NCBI GenBank assembly: GCA_001931535.1
Contig: CP016211.1
Location: 1,516,501 to 1,580,500 of the forward strand
Source: Minicystis rosea
GTDB lineage: Bacteria; Myxococcota_A; Polyangia; Polyangiales; Polyangiaceae
DNA: 64,000 nucleotides
Direction: 5' to 3'
Shown here: in pieces, positions 41,218 through 49,064 of the stretch
Numbering within the stretch: the first letter of the stretch is position 1
Layout of the letters: each line of letters begins with the position of its first letter
Translations under genes and position numbers: made by a program
Notes under the pieces: model-generated
Told to the model about the DNA's origin: nothing
The model's input: only the letters and a program-made list of their open reading frames with translations
Databases searched by the model: none

Positions 41218-42672
41218 TCAGGCTCCGGCGACGCCGTGCCCGACCATCTTGCTCGGGTCGACGATCGCGTCGAATCGCTTCTCGTCGATGTACCCGGATT
41301 GGAGCGCGGCCTCCTTCAACGTGAGGTTCTCGTCGCTTGCCTTGTGGGCGATCGCCGAGGCCTTGTCGTAGCCGATCACCGGGCTCAGCGCGGTCACCAG
41401 CATGAGCGAGCGGTCGACCAGCTCCTCGATGCGCGGGCGATTGAGGCGTGTCCCCTCCACCGAGAAGCGTCGCAGCTTGTCGCATGCGTCGCCGAGCACG
41501 CGCGCGGCGTGGAGGAAGGCGTTGATGACGATGGGGCGCATCGCGTTGAGCTCGAAGTTCCCTTGGCTTCCGGCGATCGCGACCGCGTTGTCCTCGCCGA
41601 TGACCTGGATGCAGACCATCACCATGGCCTCGCACTGGGTCGGGTTGACCTTGCCGGGCATGATGGATGAGCCCGGCTCGTTGGCCGGCAAGATCAGCTC
41701 TTCCAGACCACAACGCGGACCCGAGGCCAGCCAGCGCATGTCGTTGGCGATCTTCAGCAGCGCCACGGCGATCCCGCGCACCGCCGCCATCGCCGCGACC
41801 ATCGCGTCCAGCGAGCCTTGGGCCGCGAACTTGTTGGGCGCGGTCACGAATGGACGGCCGGTCAGGTCGGCGATCTCGGCGGCGATGTCTCGGCTGAAGC
41901 CCGGCGGTGCGTTCAGCCCGGTGCCGACGGCCGTGCCACCGGCCGCGAGCTCGAACAGCCCCGCTTCGGCAGCACGGATGCGTGCCAGCGCGTCGCGCAT
42001 CTGCTGCGCGTAACCAGACCACTCCTGCCCGACCGTCAGCGGCACGGCGTCCTCGAGGTGCGTTCGCCCGATCTTGACGACGTCGCGCCATTCGTTTGCC
42101 TTCACCTCGATCGCGGCGCAGAGCGCCTCCGCATGGGGCAAGAGGTGCTCCTCGAGCTCGAGCACGGAGGCGATGTGCATCGCGGTCGGGAAGGTGTCGT
42201 TCGACGACTGTCCCATGTTGACGTCGTCGTTGGGGTGCACCGGAGACTTGCTGCCGATGACGCCGCCGAGGAGCTGAACGGCGCGATTCGACAGCACCTC
42301 GTTGACGTTCATGTTCGACTGGGTGCCCGATCCCGTCTGCCAGACGTAGAGCGGGAAGTGCTCGTCGAGCTTGCCGGCGATCGCTTCGTCGGCCGCGCGC
42401 ACGATGGCGTCGGCCTTCCATTGGGCCAGCCGCCCGGCCGCGGCGTTCACCAGCGCCGCGGCCTTCTTGACGTAGCCATAGGCGTGATAGAGGCGCTTCG
42501 GCATCCGATCGTCGCCGATGGAGAAGTGGACGAGGCTGCGCTGCGTCTGCGCGCCCCAATAGCGATCGGCGGGGACGTCGATCTCACCCATCGAATCGGT
42601 CTCGCGGCGCAGACCCTTGGCGTCGATGCCAATCGGGATGGCGCGGAGAGCCGGTTGCACCTGTGCGGCCAT
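41218..42672 (-). CDS. fumC: Fumarate hydratase, class II
   Basis: 484 aa from the ATG at 42672 (GAGGAG 6 nt upstream); the frame stays open far upstream, but that part overlaps the malic enzyme gene. Interconverts fumarate and malate in the TCA cycle; tetrameric, no iron-sulfur cluster. Family signatures: RYWGAQTQRSLVHFSIG, SGTQSNMNVNEVL, SSNDTFPTAMH, GRTHLEDAVPLTVGQEWSGY and GSSIMPGKVNPTQCEA. Length fits the family. It follows the malic enzyme gene by 20 nt. Confidence 0.96.
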   Translation of the reverse strand: MAAQVQPALRAIPIGIDAKGLRRETDSMGEIDVPADRYWGAQTQRSLVHFSIGDDRMPKRLYHAYGYVKKAAALVNAAAGRLAQWKADAIVRAADEAIAGKLDEHFPLYVWQTGSGTQSNMNVNEVLSNRAVQLLGGVIGSKSPVHPNDDVNMGQSSNDTFPTAMHIASVLELEEHLLPHAEALCAAIEVKANEWRDVVKIGRTHLEDAVPLTVGQEWSGYAQQMRDALARIRAAEAGLFELAAGGTAVGTGLNAPPGFSRDIAAEIADLTGRPFVTAPNKFAAQGSLDAMVAAMAAVRGIAVALLKIANDMRWLASGPRCGLEELILPANEPGSSIMPGKVNPTQCEAMVMVCIQVIGEDNAVAIAGSQGNFELNAMRPIVINAFLHAARVLGDACDKLRRFSVEGTRLNRPRIEELVDRSLMLVTALSPVIGYDKASAIAHKASDENLTLKEAALQSGYIDEKRFDAIVDPSKMVGHGVAGA

Positions 42673-42692
42673 CGATGGCTCCTCGCTCCGAC

Positions 42693-44333
42693 TCAATACG
42701 TCGGCGTATAGAGCTGACCCTCGATCCAGGCCCGGATGTCCGGCGGCCTTTGGACCTGCGCAAGCCCGTCGTCGAACATGCGCTCGGCGACGCGCGCAGC
42801 CGTGGTGATCTCCGATTCCAAGATGTCGGCCTGGCTCGGGAACAACATGCCCCTCGCGCGGAGCTCCGGGCCGACCTGATCGGCGAGCGCCTGGGCCGCA
42901 GTCACGAAGCATGCGTCGGTGATGCGCTTGGGCCGCGCCACGTAGGTCGCGAGCCCGATGGCCGGAAAGACGTAGAAGTTGTTCGCCTGGCCGGGATGAA
43001 ACGTCTTCCCGTTCACCGTCACGTCGGGGAACTGCACGCCCGCTGCGTAGAGCGCTTTTCCCTTCGACCACGTATAGGCTTGCTCGGCCGAGCACTCCGC
43101 CCGGTCCGTGGGATTGGAGAGGGCGAAGATGATGGGGCGCTCGTTGAGGCGGCTCATCGTCTCGACCACGCGCTGGGTGAAAGCGCCGCCGGTGGTGCTG
43201 ACACCAATCAACACCGTCGGCTTCAGCGCCGCGATGGTCTCCACGAGATCCTTGGACGGTTTCGCCTCGTGCGCATACAGCCTCTGCGTGTCCGACAGAT
43301 CGGTGCGCGAAGGCTCGAGCAGCCCGTCGACGTCGAACATGGAGATGCGCTTGCGTGCGGCCTCTCGCGACAACCCCTCGAGCTCCATCGCAGAGGCGAG
43401 GAGGCCGGCGATGCCGATCGCGGCCGAGCCTGCGCCCAAGAACAGGATTCGCTGCTGGGTCAGGGGCGCGCCGACGATCTCGAGCGCCGTGGTCAGGCCG
43501 GCGAGCGTGACGCCGGCCGTGCCCTGGATGTCGTCGTTGTAGCAGAGGACCTTGTGCTCGTAGCGCGCGAGCAGGCGGATCGCGTCGGTGCCCTTCCAGT
43601 CCTCGAAGTGAATGCAGCAGCCGGGAAAGACCTGTTGCACCGCTTGCACGAGCTCGTCGACGAGCTCGTCCAACTTCTGCTCGGGCGGGGGCAGCTCGCG
43701 CAGGCCGAGATAGAGCGGGTCGGCGCGGAGCGCCGCGTTGGTCGTGCCGATGTCGAGCAACATCGGCAACAGGCAATCGGGCGGCACTGCGGCGCATGCC
43801 GTGTAGAGCTGGAGCTTGCCAATCGGGATGCCCATGCCATTGGCGCCGATGTCGCCCAAACCGAGGATGCGCCCGCCCGTCGAGACGCAGATGAAGCGTA
43901 CGTCGCGCGTGGGCCAGTTGCGCAGCACCTCGGCGATGCGGCCTTTCATGAGGCGTGTGACGTACATGCCGCTGGCTCGCCGGTAGATGTGGCCGAACAC
44001 GAGGCAGGCCTCGGCGACGGTGGGGTCGTAGAGGATCGGCACGAAGCGCGCCGGATCGGACATGACCGTGCGGTAGAAGAGCGTCTCGTTCCGGTCGGCC
44101 AAACCAATCAGGTAGATGTAGCGCTCGAGATCGTTCGGCTTCGCTTCCAGGTGTTGCATCACGCGCTCGACCTGCCGATCGAGGCTCTCGACGGCATAGG
44201 GCAACAGGCCCTCGAGCCCCTCTGCGCGGCGTTCTTCGTTGGTGAACGCAGTGCCCTTGTTGCGAACGGGGTCGTCCAGCAACGCCCGGCCGAACAAGGG
44301 CTGTCGCGACGTGATCGTTGCAGCTCGTGCCAT
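42693..44333 (-). CDS. NAD(P)-dependent malic enzyme
   Basis: 546 aa, the large malic-enzyme type (SfcA/MaeA-like). Oxidative decarboxylation of malate to pyruvate. Motifs: NKGTAFTNEERRAEGLEGLL, GRILGLGDIGANGMGIPIGK, FEDWKGTDAIRLLARY, CYNDDIQGTAGVTLAG with the metal-binding Asp residues, and FLGAGSAAIGIAGLL as the nucleotide-binding Rossmann segment. CAGGAG precedes the ATG. It is cotranscribed with fumC, so fumarate could be channelled to pyruvate. The cofactor preference (NAD or NADP) is not resolved. Confidence 0.93.
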   Translation of the reverse strand: MARAATITSRQPLFGRALLDDPVRNKGTAFTNEERRAEGLEGLLPYAVESLDRQVERVMQHLEAKPNDLERYIYLIGLADRNETLFYRTVMSDPARFVPILYDPTVAEACLVFGHIYRRASGMYVTRLMKGRIAEVLRNWPTRDVRFICVSTGGRILGLGDIGANGMGIPIGKLQLYTACAAVPPDCLLPMLLDIGTTNAALRADPLYLGLRELPPPEQKLDELVDELVQAVQQVFPGCCIHFEDWKGTDAIRLLARYEHKVLCYNDDIQGTAGVTLAGLTTALEIVGAPLTQQRILFLGAGSAAIGIAGLLASAMELEGLSREAARKRISMFDVDGLLEPSRTDLSDTQRLYAHEAKPSKDLVETIAALKPTVLIGVSTTGGAFTQRVVETMSRLNERPIIFALSNPTDRAECSAEQAYTWSKGKALYAAGVQFPDVTVNGKTFHPGQANNFYVFPAIGLATYVARPKRITDACFVTAAQALADQVGPELRARGMLFPSQADILESEITTAARVAERMFDDGLAQVQRPPDIRAWIEGQLYTPTY

Positions 44334-44595
44334 GGTCAGCTCCTGTGTGCCCGCGCGTCGACGACGGCGGCCCCGGCCATTGGTATGGCCGTGCAGAAGC
44401 CACCGGCGCTTCGCGCGAGCCCGACCGATGCCGGCCGCGCGGCCCGCGCAGCCACGTTCGAAGGTCTCTGCAGCACGCGTGGCACCTTGGCCAAGAGCGA
44501 TCAGCAGACAAGCCTCTCACCGGTCGGAACGACGGCCGGCCTGGAGCAGGAGGACATGACTTGCGCGAGGGCATCACGGCTGCGATCGTGGGCTC

Positions 44596-45477
44596 GTGAT
44601 CGCCGCCATCGTCGAGGGCCTCCGCTTTCGCCGGCTGCCGCCACGAGGCGAGGACGACGATCCGCTGGCGCGCGCCTGGGTCGAGACCGACGATCTCGAG
44701 GGGATGATCGAGCTGCTCGCGATCGGCGGGCAGGTGGGGCTCTACGGCCTCGACGGCCGCCGCGAGGATCTGAGCCTCGGCGATCGCCGGCCGCGCCGGT
44801 GGCTCTTCCGTCTGCGCACGCCCGAGGGCAAGTACGTGCGCGTCGACGTCACGCGCGAGGGCGGCGCCGCCGCGTTGCGGGAGCAGGTGCCGGCGATCGC
44901 GCCGTACAGCGCGTGGTCTGCTGCGATCGAGGCCGAGCGTGATCGCACCGTCGATCCCATCGCGCGGCTCTTGCTCGATCTGCGCCGCATCGGCGCCGCG
45001 GATCCGCGCTGGGGAGCGCGCTGGACGCTGCCTTCGGCGTGGCGTGCGAGCGAGGACAGCATCGCCATGCGCGACCTGCTCGATCTGCTCGGGCGCGACG
45101 ATCTCCGGGCCAAAGCGCAGCGCGCCATCGAAGAGGGCATGCCACCGCCCGGCCCGCAGGGCCTGCGCATCACGTCCCCGGATCAGCTCGAGCCTTACCG
45201 GCGTGCGCACGAGGCGTGGCTCGTGTCCACGATTCGGAGCGCCGTCCCCGAGCCGCCGCCGCTCCCCGGAAGCGAGCCCGAGGCGCCGCACGACGCGTCG
45301 CCGGTGGAGCGCACGTTCGGCTACCGCACCGCGCCCTCCGCGAAGGGGCACACCCGCGCGCCGGATCAAGACACCATGATCGCCGCGCCGGCATCCGCAA
45401 CGTCACCATGGTCGAAGGTCGCGTTCGGTGGAGCGATCGTTGCGGTCCTCGCGATCCTGCGCTGGCTGTTTCCGTGA
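44596..45477 (+). CDS. Hypothetical protein with a C-terminal membrane anchor
   Basis: 293 aa, GTG start at 44596. The body is acidic/basic mixed alpha-beta (LRFRRLPPRGEDDDPLARAW; LSLGDRRPRRWLFRLRTPEG). A Pro-rich stretch (PEPPPLPGSEPEAPHD) precedes one hydrophobic segment at the very end (VAFGGAIVAVLAILRWLF). This makes it tail-anchored, with the body probably in the cytoplasm. I know no family. No operon partner is adjacent on the + strand. Confidence 0.6.
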   Translation: MIAAIVEGLRFRRLPPRGEDDDPLARAWVETDDLEGMIELLAIGGQVGLYGLDGRREDLSLGDRRPRRWLFRLRTPEGKYVRVDVTREGGAAALREQVPAIAPYSAWSAAIEAERDRTVDPIARLLLDLRRIGAADPRWGARWTLPSAWRASEDSIAMRDLLDLLGRDDLRAKAQRAIEEGMPPPGPQGLRITSPDQLEPYRRAHEAWLVSTIRSAVPEPPPLPGSEPEAPHDASPVERTFGYRTAPSAKGHTRAPDQDTMIAAPASATSPWSKVAFGGAIVAVLAILRWLFP

Positions 45478-45628
45478 GCGGATTGGCGTAGGGCAGGGAT
45501 GGTGTCGAGCTCCAGGCGGGGACTCGGACAAGTGTGTTGACGCGGCGGTCTTCACCCGGGGGGCATCAAGTCATGTGCTTGCCCAGCCACGCGAGCATTG
45601 CGAGCGGCTCATGCGTCGTCATCGGCCC

Positions 45629-46519
45629 TCACGCGAAGTAATGAGGCTGGTCGAGATCCGCGATCAGGCCCGGCTGCGTGGGTCGCCACTGCAATCGCTC
45701 CTGCGTCTCGTCGCTCGACGCCGTCACGCTCATGGCGGCAAAGTGCGAAAACCACGTGAAATGCGCGTCGGCCTCGTCTTGGCTCTTGGCGACGACAGGC
45801 ACCTTCAAGCGCCGGCCGATCACTTGGGCGATCTCTCGGAACGGGACGCCTGCCTCCGCGACCGCGTGGTAATAGGCCCCCGGCGTCGCCCGCTCGAGCG
45901 CGAGGCGATAGATCTTGGCCGCGTCGAATCGATGGACGGCCGGCCATCGATTCAGGCCCTCGCCCACATAAGCGGAAGCTCCCTTGTCGCGGGCGAGCTT
46001 GATCAGGATGGGAACGAAACCGTGGTCGCCTTCACCGTGCGTCGACGCCGGCAGGCGGACGACGGACACGTTCACCCCTCGGTCGATCAGCGCGCGTACC
46101 GCCTCTTCCGTGGCGACGCGCGGGTTCGGGCTCGGTGAGCGTGGCATCGTCTGTTCGGTGACGACGTTTTCAGCGGGAAGCACGCCAATCGCCGAGGTGA
46201 CGAGCAGCGGTCGCCTCGAGCCGGCGAGCGCCGAGCCGAGGGCGTCGATCACCTTGCGATCGTTCTCGCAGTTGGCTTTGAACTTCGAGAAGTCGTGATT
46301 GAATCCGGTATGGATGACGGCGTCGGCTTCGGACACGCCGCGTTCGAGGCTCTCGGGCCGCCCGAGATCGCCGCGGTACACGACGGCGCCGGCCTCGGTG
46401 ACGGCTTGGGCCGCGGCGTCGGAACGAGCGAGCCCCACGACGTCGTGTCCAGCTGAAGTGAGCTCGCGGACGACTGCAGACCCCACGAATCCGGAGGCCC
46501 CCGTGACGAAGATGCGCAT
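45629..46519 (-). CDS. NAD(P)-binding extended-SDR family protein
   Basis: 296 aa from the ATG at 46519 (GGAG 3 nt upstream, with a further GGAG behind it). Rossmann motif FVTGASGFVGSAVVREL, then AVVYRGDLGRPESLERG, and a C-terminal part with YVGEGLNRWPAVHRFDAAKI. It matches the atypical SDR group that includes NAD(P)H-binding nucleoside-diphosphate-sugar epimerase-like proteins; many act as reductases of unknown substrate. It diverges from a LysR gene, with a palindrome in the gap. Confidence 0.85.
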   Translation of the reverse strand: MRIFVTGASGFVGSAVVRELTSAGHDVVGLARSDAAAQAVTEAGAVVYRGDLGRPESLERGVSEADAVIHTGFNHDFSKFKANCENDRKVIDALGSALAGSRRPLLVTSAIGVLPAENVVTEQTMPRSPSPNPRVATEEAVRALIDRGVNVSVVRLPASTHGEGDHGFVPILIKLARDKGASAYVGEGLNRWPAVHRFDAAKIYRLALERATPGAYYHAVAEAGVPFREIAQVIGRRLKVPVVAKSQDEADAHFTWFSHFAAMSVTASSDETQERLQWRPTQPGLIADLDQPHYFA

Positions 46520-46618
46520 GGTCTCCTGCTCCTTGTTGGTGCGGAAGGTCGGTCGGGTCGGAGCGCTGCTCCGCATCGACGAGCGAGAGGATGCGCGCTC
46601 GGTGAGCCTCCATCAATC

Positions 46619-46635
46619 AGCATGCTCGTCATGCT
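46619..46635. promoter_or_regulatory. LysR-type operator-like inverted repeat
   Basis: AGCATG and CATGCT flank CTCGT in the gap between the divergent SDR-like gene and the LysR gene. Arms and spacing fit a LysR site, though the binding protein is not shown. Confidence 0.5.
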
Positions 46636-46651
46636 ATGCATGCGTCCAAGT

Positions 46652-47635
46652 ATGGCTAAACGATCGAGCAAAGACGGGTTGGACGGGCTCGGCGTGCTGC
46701 GTGCGGTGGTCGAAGCCGGGAGCTTCATGGGGGCTGGGGAGGCGCTCGGGTTGACGCAACCGGCGGTGAGCCGTGCCGTCGCGCGTGTGGAAGCTCGTGT
46801 CGGCGTGCGCATCTTCCAGCGGTCGGCGCGATCGATCTCGCTGACTGATGAAGGGGCCCGCTTCTACGAGTCGATCGTCCCGCATCTGCGCGCCATCGAG
46901 GAGGCGACGAATCAGGCCGGAAGCTCGAGCGCAAAGGTGCGCGGGCGGCTCCGCGTGAACGTCGATCCGGGAACTGCCCAATTCGTCCTCATGCCACGTC
47001 TTGGGCCGTTTCTGGCGAAGCACCCCGAGCTCTTCGTGGAGCTCGTGGTGCGTGATCGCATGGTCGACTTGATCCGTGAGGGCATCGACGTCGCCATTCG
47101 CTTCGGCAACCCGGAGCCTTCCGCGCTCAAGGCTCGATTGCTCATGCGCACGCGCATCGTCACGTGCGCATCTCCGGAGTATCTCGCGCAGCACGGCACG
47201 CCGCGCCGTCCGCACGACATCGAGAAGCATCGATGCTTGCTGATGCGCGATCCCGCGACGGGAAGCCACTTCGGTTGGGAGTTCGTGCGCCGGGGGAAGG
47301 TGGTGCCGGTCAACGTGAAGGGCCAGATCATGGTGAACCACTTCGGGCCCATGGTGGCGGCGTGTCTCGCCGGACAAGGAATCGCGCAGCTCTTTCATCT
47401 CCACGCGCGCGCGCACTTCGCGGATGGGCGGCTCGTGCAGGTGTTGCCCGAATGGGCCGAAGAGACCTATCCGCTCTACGCGCTCCATCATTCCGCGCAG
47501 AACATGTCGGCGAAGATTCGGGCCTTCCTCGACTACGTCGTCGCGGTGACGAAAGAAGCGACGGCCACGGAAGCGGGCGATGACACACCTCGACGCGCGG
47601 CGCGACGAGGTGCCCGGGCGGTCACGGTGCGTTGA
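46652..47635 (+). CDS. LysR-family transcription regulator
   Basis: 327 aa from the ATG at 46652. Helix-turn-helix near the N-terminus (FMGAGEALGLTQPAVSRAVA, RIFQRSARSISLTDEG) and a substrate-binding part of the CrgA-like type (LRVNVDPGTAQFVLMPRLGP; GIDVAIRFGNPEPSALKARL; VTCASPEYLAQHG). The tail after residue 300 is basic. It is divergent from the extended-SDR gene and most likely regulates it. A long hairpin follows the stop. Confidence 0.93.
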   Translation: MAKRSSKDGLDGLGVLRAVVEAGSFMGAGEALGLTQPAVSRAVARVEARVGVRIFQRSARSISLTDEGARFYESIVPHLRAIEEATNQAGSSSAKVRGRLRVNVDPGTAQFVLMPRLGPFLAKHPELFVELVVRDRMVDLIREGIDVAIRFGNPEPSALKARLLMRTRIVTCASPEYLAQHGTPRRPHDIEKHRCLLMRDPATGSHFGWEFVRRGKVVPVNVKGQIMVNHFGPMVAACLAGQGIAQLFHLHARAHFADGRLVQVLPEWAEETYPLYALHHSAQNMSAKIRAFLDYVVAVTKEATATEAGDDTPRRAARRGARAVTVR

Positions 47636-47640
47636 CTTCG

Positions 47641-47678
47641 GCGACGCGCGCTTGCTCGAGGAAGGCCGCGCGCGTCGC
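47641..47678 (+). terminator. Terminator-like hairpin after the LysR gene
   Basis: GCGACGCGCGC pairs exactly with GCGCGCGTCGC across a 16-nt loop, 5 nt past the stop. No U-tract. Confidence 0.55.
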
Positions 47679-47819
47679 TCGTGATGCTCGGATTGCCGAG
47701 AGAAGATTGAGTGTGTGATGAGGCCGGGCTCCGTGAGGAGCCTCGGCTTCCGGACTACGCGCTTCGGCTGTTGGTGATCTCCTCACCTCGCGCCGATCGT
47801 TTTGGGAGCGCCTCGAATC

Positions 47820-48833
47820 TCAGGGCGTATACGTCCAGGTGGCGACGTCGAGCATGATGTCCGTCTCGCAGAGCTTGTTCGTGTAGCCCGAGGCGGTGCC
47901 ATCGGCGTCGAAGGTCGCGGCGAACCCGAAGCCATTGGCATGGTAGCAGTTCGGGTTGTAGGTGCCGTCGAGGCCGCCGGGCTGCACGCCCACGCCGATG
48001 TACCAAGCATCGGTGAAGCCGCCGGCGTTGCGTCGCAGGTACGTGTGGAAGCCCTCGTTGAAGCTGCCGTCGGCGGAGATCCATTCGACGAGCGCTTCGA
48101 TGTCGAACGCCTCCTGTCCAGGCGACGGGATGCGACACACGGCGAAGCCGCCGTCGTACACGACACGAACACGCACCTTCGTGTCGGGCAGGGTTTCAGG
48201 GTACTTCGGACCGTCCTTCACGTAGAGGAACGGCACCTCGATGTCGTTGACCGGAAGCCCGTCGAGCACCGCCTGCGCGGTGAAGGTCTGGTCCGGGCCG
48301 CAGGGCGTGTCGAGCGACTCCACCAGGATCGCGCCTTCCTCCATCGTCGAGCAGGCGCGGCGCGTGCACGCGAGCCCGCTCGCCGCGCAGATGCACTCGT
48401 TGCATTTGTCCGTCGACGGGAAGCGCTCCGCGAACGCGTAGTCATGACCATTGTACGTGCAGCCAGGCTCCTGGTCGGGGCAGGTTCGGCTGGTGCACGT
48501 GGTGGTGCCATCCGCGTTGCAGTCGCAGAAGTTGCAGTTGTCTCCGACGGGGAATCGCTCGCCGGCGACGTGCCCCTGGATGATGCAGCTCTGGCCGCCT
48601 CCGCTGCCGCCGCTGCCACCGCTTCCGCTGCTGGTCGCGCTGGAGGACGACGACGAGGACGCGCCGCCAAAGCCTCCTCCGCCTGCGGCGCCGCTGCCGG
48701 TGCTCCCGCTCCCCGAAGAGACCGAAGCACTGGAGTCCGAGGTGGCCGGCGTCTGTCCGCCGCAGCCGGGCAGGGCGGCCAAACCAACGAGTAGAGTGAG
48801 GGATCGCAAAGAACGCGCTTCGAAAGACAACAT
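47820..48833 (-). CDS. Lipoprotein with VWC-like Cys repeats
   Basis: 337 aa from the ATG at 48833. Signal with lipobox (LTLLVGLAALPGC), a 60-residue Ser/Gly linker, then two Cys-rich modules (GERFPVGDNCNFCDCNADG; RFPSTDKCNECICAASG) with the CxxCxC spacing of von Willebrand C or pacifastin-like domains. The C-terminal 170 residues form a separate beta-rich domain (GFTDAWYIGVGVQPGGLDGT). It is likely on the cell surface. The ribosome site is weak. Its divergent neighbour is the subtilase gene. Confidence 0.75.
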   Translation of the reverse strand: MLSFEARSLRSLTLLVGLAALPGCGGQTPATSDSSASVSSGSGSTGSGAAGGGGFGGASSSSSSSATSSGSGGSGGSGGGQSCIIQGHVAGERFPVGDNCNFCDCNADGTTTCTSRTCPDQEPGCTYNGHDYAFAERFPSTDKCNECICAASGLACTRRACSTMEEGAILVESLDTPCGPDQTFTAQAVLDGLPVNDIEVPFLYVKDGPKYPETLPDTKVRVRVVYDGGFAVCRIPSPGQEAFDIEALVEWISADGSFNEGFHTYLRRNAGGFTDAWYIGVGVQPGGLDGTYNPNCYHANGFGFAATFDADGTASGYTNKLCETDIMLDVATWTYTP

Positions 48834-49064
48834 TCGATGAAGGTACCAGAGGACCGCAGTGTGCGGGGCATCTCGTCGCATGGAGTCTCGTCGATCTTGG
48901 AGGGTGATCGTTGGTCGAGGTGCGTGCGCGTCGCCGAGTGTGCGGTGCACGTGCGCGCACACCGTTCATGCGTCGAGGCCCGTTGGAAAGGCGGTCTTCC
49001 TGTTGGCGCATGACGTGCTCGACGCGCTTCCGGCAGCCCTTCCTGCGCTGCCGAGGAGCGCCCT

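Noticed and set aside
44556..44599. ATG with a strong GGAGG site just before the tail-anchored gene
   Set aside because: The frame from this ATG is not that of the gene and runs into an Arg-rich shadow; the GTG at 44596 is the better start.
41218..45369. Very long - strand reading as a giant fumarase fusion
   Set aside because: The frame simply lacks stops upstream of fumC. The part beyond 42672 overlaps the malic enzyme gene and has no family match.
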